From Yamagishiella unicocca (lineage: Eukaryota; Chlorophyta; Chlorophyceae; Chlamydomonadales; Volvocaceae), in NCBI GenBank assembly GCA_003116995.1, contig BDSL01000002.1:434001-498000 (forward strand): DNA of 64,000 nucleotides, in the 5' to 3' direction. Made by a program: the position numbers and the translations under genes. Positions 50,705 to 64,000 of the stretch are shown in pieces; the stretch's first letter is position 1, and each line of letters starts with the position of its first letter. A model generated the notes under the pieces. That model searched no databases, had not been told where the DNA came from, and was given only the letters and a program-made list of their open reading frames with translations.

Positions 50705-52511
50705 CCTAAGCATATGTGCCTTCTCGCGTACTGTGTTTTGTGCGTGCGTACGGGATAACGAGTTACGGTTCTCACGCATTGTTGCGTCTTTGAGGCTCCA
50801 GTATCTATTTGTGCCCGAGCGAGATTGCTGGTGGGCGATTGCCGGAGTAGTGATGCGCCAACTGACGCCGCTGGATGTCCAAGCAAAGGCCAACTGGCCG
50901 GATGCTGCGGGTCGTACAATGTGCACAAGAATGTAGATTCAAGTGTCCACCTTTTGGATTCAGTCACAATGCAACACGTGTCTACGCCAGCATGCCGTGT
51001 GAGCCGGCCAACGAACGAGGTGTGCAGTTTTGTCCACCTTTTGGATTCAGTCACAATGCAACACGTGTCTACGCCAGCATGCCGTGTGAGCCGGCCAACG
51101 AACGAGGTGTGCAGTTTTGTCGCCGGCTAGCCGCCTGACGAGATAAAGAGGGAGGGCAGGGAGGTCGGCGCGGTGTTTTAGCGCGCTGTTTTCTTCCAAA
51201 GTATTGTTTCCTTAGGCACTCTCAAGTACGGCTCATCATTAATGTGACAGAAGACTATCATGCGCTGCACCGGATGTGAAGCTTTCTGCTCGGTCATCTT
51301 GGCGGATGGCTCCCAAGGATACGTTTTGTGTGGCTTCCCCGATCAGGTGTCATGAAAACCTGCAGATTGTTCGGAAGGCATGGTAGGATACGGTAGGTAG
51401 ATCGGGCGGACTCGGTGCTGCTGCGCCGGCACCGCGCGCAGCTACTAGAAACACACGCGCTGCGCGCAGTTGCGAGAAACACACGGGTTACATTTTCCCT
51501 TCATGGTGCGTTCTTTCGAATCTGCTCAGTGCGCGCTGGTGCTGGCTCCATTTGCTGCACCTATATGCCGGATTTGTGTCCAGCTGGATAGTTCATGGAG
51601 GAAATTTCTGCTCAGGGTGAAGCTGTTGGCGAAGAGGCCGTATACGCAGGCGCATGTGCTGCAGGTACTGCAGAGGGCAAGTTGTTTTGGACTGAAAGAT
51701 AGGGCGCGCAGGGGATTCCGGGTGCAAAAAACCCATCTGCTTGTTCTGACGGTATCCAGGGAGGATAGGGGATGGAAGGGGCCGGCCCAGGCAGCGGTGG
51801 CGGCCAGGCGGCGGTCGAGTGACTGGACATGAGTTCGCCTTGCTTCGTGACGTCATCCCTGTGTGACCATATTTGAATTCTGCAGCTGCGGTGAAATGGC
51901 GGAAGGGAGCACGAGAAAGCTAACTAGCAGCGGTGGGTCCGTGCTCCGGCCGACCCGTGTTGGGAAAATCCGACATAGGCCACAATAGGTTCATAACCTT
52001 CCCGACACAACCCATACCCTCCCTATAACACTGGCTCCAAACCTGCTGCATGGTATGGGGCATCATACACCAACACCGTAGTGCTCGCTTGCAGGACCGC
52101 TTTTGGCCTCTATCCCTCACACTTCGTGCAGTCGCCCAATCAGTGACTGATGCACAGGGAAACATGGACTACTGTGGTCCTGTCTCGGTAATTTAGCCCG
52201 TGAAGCATCTGCGCGACAGTGCCGGTATATGAACCAAACAATTGCAAAGCAAGTAGGCATTCCATTATCTGCATATTCGGACGGTATCACCTGTGTAGGC
52301 TGTGTTGCGCAAGCGATGGTGACTGGAGAATGATTGCGGTCCTTCAGCATCCGTACGCCGTATCGGTATCAAACGAGTGCGAGATACATACAGCAAGCTT
52401 TACATGGTTGATGATACTTTGAAAATATAAATTTCTGAAGAAACACTCTGAAGGGAAGAGCGGCTTGGCGTGCCACTTTGCCTCCAAGCCGCTGACTTGC
52501 GAGCAACAAAA
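50705..52511. other. Long intergenic region MYND to NDUFA5
   Basis: 1.8 kb without a supported gene. It contains an 87-bp tandem duplication (50944-51117). Several open frames of 60-120 codons (for example 51470-51832) have no domain or splice support. Sequence just before 52512 is AT-rich, as expected for a 5'UTR. Confidence 0.5.
50944..51117. repeat. 87-bp perfect-looking tandem duplication
   Basis: Two copies starting TGTCCACCTTTTGGATTCAG at 50944 and 51031, apparently identical over the full 87 bases. Recent duplication is likely. Confidence 0.93.
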
Positions 52512-53158
52512 ATGCTGAGGCAGCTTAGCATCCTTCTACCAGGCATAGGACGCAACGCTTGCGGTGCTACCCCACTCGCGTTTAGCCGTGGCTTCAAAGC
52601 GGTGGCCGATGTCGAGATAGACTTTAACAATAGGGAGACGCTTAAGAAGTATGTTGGTATCAGGGACCATCTGAGCAGGAAGCCTGGGACACGCGGCACG
52701 CTCATTGAGGCGCTCTCAGCCGTGCTAAACGCAATCAAGGCAGCGCCCGAGACGTCCGATTATCGAAAGGCGGTGGAGGCGACGTGCCAGTATCGCCTCA
52801 AGGTGTGCCAAGAGAACGAATCAGATGGAGCAATCGAGGAAGTGCTGGATGCGCACTTGGAAGAGCTCATTAAGGAGTGCAAGGAGGAGGAGCGCCTGGT
52901 CCCCTACATTGTCGGTAAGCGCTGCAACGCAGCTTGACAAGCCTACACAGCTGTGTCTTTTATCGTCATTTCGTCGGTTTGCAGGCAACAAGGTGTGGGA
53001 TGTGCCGGCCGAGTACACGGTGGGTATCTGTTCCGTGCTGGCAAACGCAGTCTGTGTTCAGGTGTGCAGGCTTAACCCCAAGCTTGCACTACATGCGTTT
53101 GTAGGTGCCGGTTGTGGACTACCAGGATGCTGCCGCTATCCTGGAGCCCAAGAAGTGA
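52512..53158 (+). CDS. NDUFA5: NADH:ubiquinone oxidoreductase subunit NDUFA5 (B13)
   Basis: Accessory subunit of mitochondrial complex I, matrix arm. Three exons 52512-52914, 52985-53019, 53105-53158 with GT-AG introns; 163 aa. The family signature is visible: leader-like N-terminus (MLRQLSILLPGIGR), then LIEALSAVLNAIKAAPETSD with YRKAVEATCQYRLKVCQENE, IEEVLDAHLEELIKECKEEE and a Trp-containing end (GNKVWDVPAEYTVPVVDY). This parallels the plant sequence YRKAVESFTRQRLNVCKEEE. The middle exon is only 35 nt. The ATG at 52512 follows AAAA. A TGTAA near 53530 is a possible poly(A) signal. Confidence 0.87.
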
Positions 53159-53875
53159 TGTGCAGAGCGTGAGCACTGAACCCCTCCAGGTCTGGGTTAA
53201 CCGCTTGGGGGCAGGTGGCCGCTGAGCATCTTTTCGCCGTGCAGTACTTATAGCGGCTTAACGTGGACAAATTGCAACTGCAAGGTTACACAGTGTCCGC
53301 ACGTATTGGCACGGACAGCATAGCTTACTAATTTGGTTTAGATGATCAAGCTGTGGGGCTGTTGCATCTGCCTGGATGCACCGCATCAGACCGCAGGGAG
53401 ACGTCGGCAGAAACCCTCACATAGTCCCACGAAGCTCAACTGGTGGGAAACGGTGCGCAACAATTCCTTTAACGGAGCGCCACTTCGATTGAGTGACAGG
53501 GCTCGAATGCCATGCACATCGCCAGGTCATATGTAACGGCTTTATACAATGACGGACATGCCATTCCTGCAGCTGTTCAGAGGACTTGCAAACAACCTAT
53601 TGCAATTGCTCGAGTGGAACACCATTAGGTGACCGTGGCAATACGCGCACCACCAGTACCAACCGTCCACCAATATCGTACAATTGCTATTCTAGGATTC
53701 GGAACGGACGCTAATTTCACCTCATCGGTAGGAGGCCTTCAGGCTAGGGAGTCTGGTGAATGTGCATGGACACGTCTAAAACCCTGCGCAACCCCGTCCA
53801 CACACGTCGATCTTCATGGAGTCCTATACAACATGCATCTCTTGCCACAACAAACACGCATAACAGCGAATCCTA

Positions 53876-54358
53876 TCAAGCTTTAACAGCGCGCTTCGCC
53901 TTGATATCCTTCACAGCTGCCTTGATGGCGTCCTCAGCCAGCATGCTGCAGTGCAGCTTGACGGGCGGCAGGCTTAGGTGCTTAGCGATGTCGCTGTTCT
54001 TGATCTTGAGCACCTCATCCAGGGATTTGCCCTTGACCCATTCTGTAGCCACGCTGCTGCTAGCGATAGCTGAACCGCACCCGAACGTCTTGAAGCGCGC
54101 GTCCAGGATGTTGCCCTCCTCGTCGACCTTAATCTGAAGCTTCATGACGTCGCCGCATGCCGGCGCACCCACAAGGCCAGTGCCCACGGAGGGATCGTTC
54201 TTGTCGAACGAGCCCACGTTGCGCGGATGTTCGTAGTGCTCCACCACATTCTTGTGATACAGACGCCGTCCTATGTGCTGGGCTAGGAGCGGTAGGCCTC
54301 TGGTAGCAGCGCCAGAAGTAGAAGCTGCCATCGCGGCGAGAGGCAGGAGAGACTGCAT
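53876..54358 (-). CDS. ISCU: Iron-sulfur cluster assembly scaffold ISCU (mitochondrial)
   Basis: Scaffold on which the cysteine desulfurase complex builds 2Fe-2S clusters before Hsp70/J-protein-assisted transfer. Single exon, 160 aa. An N-terminal ~33-residue Arg/Ala/Ser/Leu-rich segment looks like a mitochondrial presequence. Core from LYHKNVVEHYEHPRNVGSFD. The three cluster cysteines are C68 (PACGD), C94 (FGCGSAIASS) and C137 (LHCSMLAEDAI), with the Asp after PACG present. The Hsp70-binding loop LPPVK is at 130-134. Start chosen at 54358 because the frame upstream lacks a family match. Divergent from RPL17, 252 bp between start codons. Unusually for this window it has no intron. Confidence 0.95.
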   Translation of the reverse strand: MQSLLPLAAMAASTSGAATRGLPLLAQHIGRRLYHKNVVEHYEHPRNVGSFDKNDPSVGTGLVGAPACGDVMKLQIKVDEEGNILDARFKTFGCGSAIASSSVATEWVKGKSLDEVLKIKNSDIAKHLSLPPVKLHCSMLAEDAIKAAVKDIKAKRAVKA

Positions 54359-54610
54359 AGCAAACCTACTAATCCTACTACTCGGAGCGTAATTGAAGGC
54401 AAATGATATGCCAGGAAGAAGTGGGTGTCCGTAGGTGTCCGTATGTAGCCAAGTTGTAAGTATGTTATAGTGTAAACCTCGCGGAAAATAGGAAAGAAGG
54501 TTTCGGGGCTCAGCGTCGTACTTTAGGGGCGGCTCCAGCCTAGAGGGAGCCCTTCCGACCGCCTGGCTCCCTCTTTCGTCGCGCTTTGCACGTTGCGAAA
54601 CGACGCAAAA
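54359..54610. promoter_or_regulatory. Divergent promoter region ISCU/RPL17
   Basis: 252 bp between two start codons. It must hold both core promoters and 5'UTRs. No TATA box recognised with confidence. Confidence 0.55.
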
Positions 54611-56735
54611 ATGGTCAAGTACGCGCGTGAGCCGGAGAACGCGGATAAGACCGCTAAGGTGCGGCGCTGCGGCCGTCATTCTTGCCTTCGCGCGCCCTGT
54701 GTTGATTCCCCGGTGCAGGTCTTAGCAGTGATGCATAATTTGCTAATCTTATTTTAGCTGACAGCTGGCCAGAAGCAGCAACAGCGACGGCGAGCTGACT
54801 TTGGCGCCGGCATGGTCTGCACCTCCTGGTCCCAAACATGCAGGCCAAGGGGTCTGACCTGCGTGTTCACTTCAAGAACACCAGGGAGACCGCCTTTGCC
54901 CTGCGCAAGATGTCCTTGAACAAGGCCAAGAAGTACCTGGAGGACGTGATTGCGCACAAGCGCTGCATCCCGTTCCGCCGGTACCAGGGCGCCGTGGGAC
55001 GCACTGCTCAGGCTAAGAACGAGGACAACCCCGGCGGCCAGGGACGCTGGCCGGCCAAGTCGGCTGAGTTCATTCTCAACCTCCTGAAGAACGCGGAGAG
55101 CAACGCTGAGGTACATAGCAAATAAGGGCCTCAGGACATTCCATTATATATCCTTATTAGCAGCGCCTGATCGGTCTCTTCGGCGTTCTGAACGAGTAAG
55201 AGCGGCGGCTGACCTTTCGGAGCTGGGCAGGCGGACTGGAGCGGCCAGCACAGCGCAGAGCGGTATTGGAGTCAGCTTACTGCTGCATTATAGTTCTCAG
55301 TGCCTTGGTCCGTTGGCTTCATGGATGCCACGGTTTCGTCGGCACCACCAACCCGCCCCCGGGTCGCCCCACCCCCTAAGTTTTGTACATACATACGTTT
55401 ACACACGTCTACCAGCTGCAAAGAGCAACCTCCCCTAACCAGCAACCTATTATGGCGCCCGCACCCATGTACAAGGGGTTGCTTATCGCGCAACACGTCA
55501 TTAAATGCGTCTTGACTGAAGCACATGGTGGGCATAGCATGGGCGCGCATTGCACGTATTGGGGAGTTGTTGGTGTTGATGCGGAGCGGCAAGCACAAGG
55601 GTTTCGCTGCGCACTACGACACAGGAAAGTGCCACAGCGTGAAGTCGAGTTGTTGCTGCTTTCGCAACGTCAACATATCACCTCTCCACACCATGCGCGA
55701 GCGGCACGACGCGCATATGATCGTTGCTCAAACACCGTAAAGAAGTCCGACTCACCACGCTTCCTCACCCACGCCCTACAGGTCAAGGGCCTCGATATCG
55801 ACAACTGCTTCATCTCGCACGTCCAGGTCAACCGGGCCATGCGGCAGCGCCGCCGCACTTACCGTGCCCACGGTCGTGTCAACCCGTACATGAGCTCTCC
55901 GTGCCACATTGAGCTCATGATCTCGGAGAAGTCCGCGGGCGTCAAGGCCGAGAAGGTGGGAGCGGGTGGGGCCTGTTTTTGTTTTCGTCCTCAGCCGCGC
56001 AGGTGCGGCGACTTCCCCTTCGCACAGATATGTGGATGGGTCTGATTCCGGGTCTGAATTGCGAAGTGACGCAGACATGCCAGGAGGCTAGAAAGCAGGC
56101 AACTGAACATTTGGGGAGAAGTGGTAATGCCGGCGGTCCCTGCGGGATGATGGGGTTGGGGAGAAAGAAATGAGACCGTGGACGCGTTGGGGTCGAGCAT
56201 AGTCACCTTGACACTCTGATGGCTCCACGGGTACCAGGAATGCAACCATTAAACACCAATTAAACGGAAGTGCTTGATGCGGCGTGGATGTATTGCACCA
56301 ACGCTGTCCAGCAACTGCTCATGGCAGAATACGAAATACAAAGAGACGGTGTGGTTTGTCCCCCGATGTTTCCTTGATATGCTGAGTCTGGATAGCCAAC
56401 ACTGCAGACTGCATGGACGCATTGGGAGTTCGCCTGGCTGTTTGCTGGAGGTCGTCCACATGTACTCCAGTTCCGGTTAAGGATCCGCGTCCGGATACGG
56501 GCTTCAATGGCCCCGCCTTCAACATGTCTTGAAGGACTGTCCGGGGCAAGCACTCGCCGCTATACAGAATGATGAGCGGCGCACGGAAGGACATGAAAGT
56601 CCACCCGCTTTGTTGTGGTCATAGTAACCCGCTTTGTTTCCTGCTGCTTGTTGCTTTTTGCAGGACGGCAAGGAGCGCAAGATCACCAAGGCGGACGTGG
56701 CCAAGCGCCTGCGCAGCGGTGCCGCCTCGGCGTAA
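54611..56735 (+). CDS. RPL17: 60S ribosomal protein L17 (uL22)
   Basis: Component of the large cytosolic ribosomal subunit lining the exit tunnel. Four exons: 54611-54658, 54844-55110, 55782-55955, 56664-56735; 186 aa, matching the family length. Conserved stretches: [108 protein letters not shown]. The C-terminal tail is short and basic ([19 protein letters not shown]). A TGTAA poly(A) signal is at about 56752. Introns of 185, 671 and 708 bp show no dispersed repeat family. Confidence 0.97.
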
Positions 56736-57630
56736 GCGTGTCCGACCCCGTTGTAACGTGTAGGTCTGTGTCGTACACCTCTACATGAGCGTCCTTTAAG
56801 CACAGCCGTCGTGCACGATTCGGTTACACACAAGCAACCCGCCACCATTGTGAGAGGCGAAACCACACCGTGGTGAGGGGCGAAGCTGGGTTCCGACCGT
56901 GAACCTATCTCTGAACTGCCACCAGCGGCGAATGGGGGGGACCACGCACTTCCTAAACAATGGCGGCTTACTTTGACATAATTTCATCGGGTTTACATTA
57001 TCCAGCTGACTCAGCTAGATTGTGGACTTCACAGTACGGCATGGATACCGTATAAGAGTCAAATACATCACTGCGTTAGTTCGAAGCGCATCTTGGGTAA
57101 GCCTCGGCTGCACTTGGGATACATCCCCGCCTGCTTTATACCTGGGAACGCCCACTGCATGTCTACAAAGCAACTTGACACCAGCGTCACAGCCGTCAGA
57201 GCAGCCGGCAGGTTCTTAGCCTGCCAGATACATTATTTCACTGCGCTCAATGCATGCCTACACTCCCAGGGCCGAATGCCCCTACCTGCTCAGTCAAACC
57301 CGACACAACGGGCCACCCGACACAAAACATCGTGTGGTGTTTCCTTAGCCTTTGCAACAAACCAAGTGGGGCGGCACCATTGTGTGGCCGTCGTCAAGGC
57401 ACGTAACCCTGAAGGCATACAACTTTGCGCCGGACACTTTGCATTAGCAGCATCCTGATGCAAGGCGGTGACTTCGTCCATTAGGCCTCAACAAGCGCAT
57501 ACTCGCGACACAGACATACCCATGAGCAAAGTCACGCACGTAGGCTTTGGTGAAGGAAATGGCCACTCGCTACCGCGCTATTGTTGGCGTGCTGTCGCAG
57601 CCTCTGCCAGCACAAAGCCCCGAGCGACAA
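56736..57630. other. Convergent 3' region RPL17/SRP54
   Basis: No gene seen. A plus-strand TGTAA at about 56752 serves RPL17. Minus-strand TGTAA matches (plus TTACA) at about 56822 and 56995 are candidates for SRP54. Confidence 0.5.
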
Positions 57631-61276
<3,646 letters not shown>

Positions 61277-63308
61277 ATGTTTTCCTGCAATCGCGTAGCG
61301 ACCTGCGCCCCACAGCGCGCGCGCCCATACAGCACTTGGGCCCCGCTTACTGTGCGGGCGCATGCTGGTGAGGGCGGCCCGACAAGCGCGCCCCCGCAGC
61401 CCCCGCAGGCGCCGCGACCCGCGCCGGGACCCCGCCCGGCCGCCGGCCGACCTGCACTTCCGCCACGACCAGCCGCTGGCATGCCTCCCCGCCCTGGTGT
61501 CATACTGGGGCCTGACGGACAGCCGCTCCAGGTAAGGCAGCGACATATGCGCGCTACTGCCTGGGATGCACGCGTGTTTCCTGTGTGCTGAGCTATGGCA
61601 CAGCGTCAGGTCGAGGGTCGAGTAGGTGCATGGCTGGCATCCTTGGGCCGGGGGCGTGTCGTGCGCTCCTAACCGCCACTCGAATCGCCGGATGCTGCCC
61701 GGCGGCCGATGTACCCTGACAGGTCGTCCCCGTGGAGAAGACCGGGGAGGATGCGTGGGCCGGAGTCGCGCGGGTGGACCGAGGCGACAACCAGGAGTTC
61801 GACTGGCAGTGAGTGGGGCGCCGCACGTCGTCGCATGCCTTGTCCGCGAGAGCGCATTATAGCAGAATGCGCTGGCTGCAGGGTGGTGAGAGTGATAGTT
61901 AGAGCCATCCTGCCATTGGCAGCAGGTATGGGCGGTGAGACGGGCAGCCAGGTCTGGTAAGGGGCCGTAGGTCCACTAGGAAGCTTTAGCGATGTGGAAG
62001 GCAGGCCATGTGAGTTATTCAGGCCGGCCAGCTCCTCGTCCTGGCGTTGTGCGCCTGCAGGGAGCTGGGCGCTACTATACCATGGAATTTGCTGTGTCGC
62101 GGTTCACATCACACCAATGCCCAGCCCCTCGCCTGGCCGCCAGCCCCTGTCCCACACTTCCATCATCTCTTGATTTCGCAAGCCTTGTCTCCCAGAGCAC
62201 TCGTCCCCCCGGCGCCATCGCGTCCGCATGCCCGCTCGCGCTCCCCAACCGCCCCCAACCGCCCGTCAACCGCCCGTCAACCGGCCGCCGCCCCGACCGC
62301 CGCTCAACGCCCATTCACAGGAACGCCACCGCGCTGGCTGCAGGTGACCTGGTTGCGCTGATGGTTTTTGCGGTGGCGGGGCGGGCCAACCACGGCGAGC
62401 CGATCAGCGTGGAGACGCTGTCGACCGCCCTGCCCTTCGTGCTGGGTGAGTGGATGAGCGGGGGGATAGGTACTGGGTATGTGGGCGCGGGCACTTGGCC
62501 GTGGCTGGGTATGTGGACTGGCGTGCATTTCACATGGGCGCACAAGGCGTAGGATAAGGTGAGGGGCGTAAGGCCCCAGGCGCCACGGCGTCCGAACACG
62601 GAGGTTAGTGGTGGTGGGCCTTATGCGCTGCACGAGAACGGGCCGCCCTGCGAGATTTACCTAAATCTGCCCCGCTGCCGTTTCCCTGCCGTCGCCTCAC
62701 GCCATGGAATTGCCAGGCTGGTTCGCTTCTGCGCCGCTGCTGGGTGGTTTCGGAGCAGACGCTCGCAAGAAGGGCGTCCAGACGGCAGCCCTGACGGCAG
62801 CCAAGTGCTGGGCAGTGGGCATCCCGGCGGGTGTGGCGCTGCGGGGTCTCATCCGCGGATACATGCCCCCCGTGCCCTTCATCGTGGTGGGCCTGGTGGT
62901 CAACGGAGTGCTCCTAGTGGGCTGGCGCTCGGCGCTGGCAGCCATCACCAAGCAGGTGCGCCCCCGGGAGGGAGAGTCGGGAGCCTTGATTCGGTAATTT
63001 CAGCAGCTACGTTCGGCTGCAAGGGTGGGGGCCGGTGTAGGCTGTACTGGTTTGTAGGGCTAGGGCTGCCACGCAGCCGCCGGCTCGTGAGGTCTTGACG
63101 CGGCGTGCAAGGCACCGGTATGTATAAATATTGCACCGCTCGTGGAGTGGTTGCCGGCTGCACTGCCGCTGTGCGTGAGGGTGATCGGCGGATGACAGGC
63201 TGTACCACTGCGCAGGAGGACCCTGCATCTGTCAAGACCCGAAAGGACAAGAAGGGCAACCCCTTTGAGTTCCTGGAGCTGTTAATGTCCCTCACAAAGC
63301 GGTGGTGA
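61277..63308 (+). CDS. DUF3054 membrane protein, plastid-targeted type
   Basis: Function unknown; DUF3054 proteins occur in cyanobacteria/actinobacteria and plant plastids. Five exons: 61277-61531, 61723-61808, 62321-62445, 62717-62955, 63216-63308; 265 aa. The first ~85 residues start MFSCNRVATCAPQRARPYST and run into an Ala/Pro/Arg-rich stretch typical of a chloroplast transit peptide. Domain: AGDLVALMVFAVAGRANHGE; TALPFVLGWFASAPLLGGFG; KCWAVGIPAGVALRGLIRG; PVPFIVVGLVVNGVLLVGWR. Three to four membrane helices. The C-terminus KTRKDKKGNPFEFLELLMSL is polar then hydrophobic. Phases agree at every junction. The family call rests on recall of the domain pattern. Confidence 0.8.
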
Positions 63309-63621
63309 AAAGGCGTCGTGACTCGTGAGGTGCCCCATGGGCGTGCACACACTGCCGTACGTCTCAGCAGCACTGCGTTACGAAGCGACTCAGTTGGCAT
63401 AAGGTTAACATGTGGTAAATGGCAGTGGTGATGCTTCATATCGGTTCAGCCTTCTGAAAGTATAACGGTGCGCGGGAATTCTCGACCTCGAGGCAGGACC
63501 TGGCGCGATTGGGCCAATAGTCATGTTTTGACGCAGTTTATAAAGCAAGGAGGATGCAGGAATGCAATAGGATTCTATTTCGTTTTTAGGCGCCGTTGGT
63601 TCTGTCGGACGCCGACAGAAG
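63309..63621. other. Short intergenic region before a candidate gene
   Basis: About 310 bp, moderately AT-rich near 63520-63590. Probably the DUF3054 3'UTR and the 5'UTR of the gene starting at 63622. Confidence 0.4.
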
Positions 63622-63837
63622 ATGTCTGGACATCTCGAGGACCTGGCGAGCGATTTGATAGTGAAGTAAGTGCGCGTCCATACAGTAGATGTTGTGCTGA
63701 GGCTTGATTGACTTGCAACGCAAAATAGTTATGGTCAGCGCGTGCCGACCGACGGTCCTCGCGCGCAGATCTTACCTCCTCACAGTGCAAAAGTACAAGC
63801 AATTCCATGGCCTCTCAGCTACCGTTCAGGGCGAGGG
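63622..63837 (+). CDS. Probable first exons of an unrecognised gene (3' partial)
   Basis: Exon 1, 63622-63665, starts at ATG and ends at a strong donor (GTGAA|GTAAGT): MSGHLEDLASDLIV. Exon 2, about 63769-63837, acceptor CGCGCAG, gives KSYLLTVQKYKQFHGLSATV plus QGEG and ends before GTAAGG. The phases join cleanly (AA+A). An alternative acceptor at 63786 changes the frame and gives less protein-like sequence. No further exon could be placed before the window end. Family not recognised. Confidence 0.4.
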
Positions 63838-64000
63838 GTAAGGAGGGTCTCGGCAAATCGATGTGAGCGCCGATCAATTACCTAAGCATGAACTCGTTCC
63901 TTGCAACAGGGGGCAGAAGGGTAATCCTGCAGAGCTAGTAACAACCGACATAGTACTCCCCCTTCCACACGATAACAAGTCTACCCATGATCCGCTCGGC

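Noticed and set aside
51470..51832. 120-codon plus frame between MYND and NDUFA5
   Set aside because: No domain, weak context, and similar frames exist on the other strand; treated as chance.
53342..53886. Small plus frames between NDUFA5 and ISCU
   Set aside because: Short, no motif, and lying in the two convergent 3'UTRs.
56249..56594. Minus-strand frames inside the third RPL17 intron
   Set aside because: Three overlapping short frames with no family match; intron sequence.

Overview
The window is a stretch of nuclear genome from a volvocalean green alga (Chlamydomonas/Volvox type). The evidence is very GC-rich coding sequence, many short exons split by GT-AG introns, Ala/Gly/Gln-rich insertions in otherwise conserved eukaryotic proteins, abundant micro- and minisatellites, TTTTAGGG-like (Chlamydomonas-type telomere) motifs, and the green-algal TGTAA poly(A) signal after some genes. 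It holds ten full or near-full protein-coding genes, one gene cut by the left edge and one candidate gene cut by the right edge. I saw no rRNA, tRNA, CRISPR or prokaryotic operon. Exon boundaries were found by reading both strands. In each listed model the exon phases agree, so the coding lengths divide by three.

Layout: (1) 269-7787 minus, organellar leucyl-tRNA synthetase, 13 visible exons, C-terminus off the left edge. (2) 8151-21510 plus, a 26-exon strawberry notch/FORGETTER1-type helicase-like regulator of about 1738 aa with a C-terminal UBA domain. (3) 23108-25924 minus, an unrecognised protein with about four membrane segments; one intron carries a broken antisense non-LTR retrotransposon tail and a 33-bp minisatellite lies downstream. 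(4) 26428-30292 plus, an Fe-S RNA uracil-C5 methyltransferase (TrmA/RlmD family). (5) 31084-39000 plus, TOUGH/GPATCH1 splicing factor (G-patch plus SURP). (6) 40075 to about 46560 minus, ASCC2 (CUE domain). (7) 47255-50704 plus, a MYND zinc-finger protein. (8) 52512-53158 plus, complex I subunit NDUFA5/B13. (9) 53876-54358 minus, mitochondrial ISCU scaffold. (10) 54611-56735 plus, ribosomal protein uL22 (RPL17). (11) 57631-60805 minus, cytosolic SRP54. (12) 61277-63308 plus, plastid-type DUF3054 membrane protein. From 63622 the first exons of another plus-strand gene seem to start.

Two themes stand out. Five gene pairs are divergent, with 0.25-0.7 kb between start codons (LeuRS/SBNO, 4-TM/methyltransferase, ASCC2/MYND, ISCU/RPL17, SRP54/DUF3054), so they may share promoters. 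Most genes are housekeeping: organellar and cytosolic translation, protein targeting, RNA modification and splicing, respiration and Fe-S assembly. The second theme is intron content: long introns of the left two thirds share three dispersed sequence families, telomere-like motifs and a G-rich start/C-rich end pattern.
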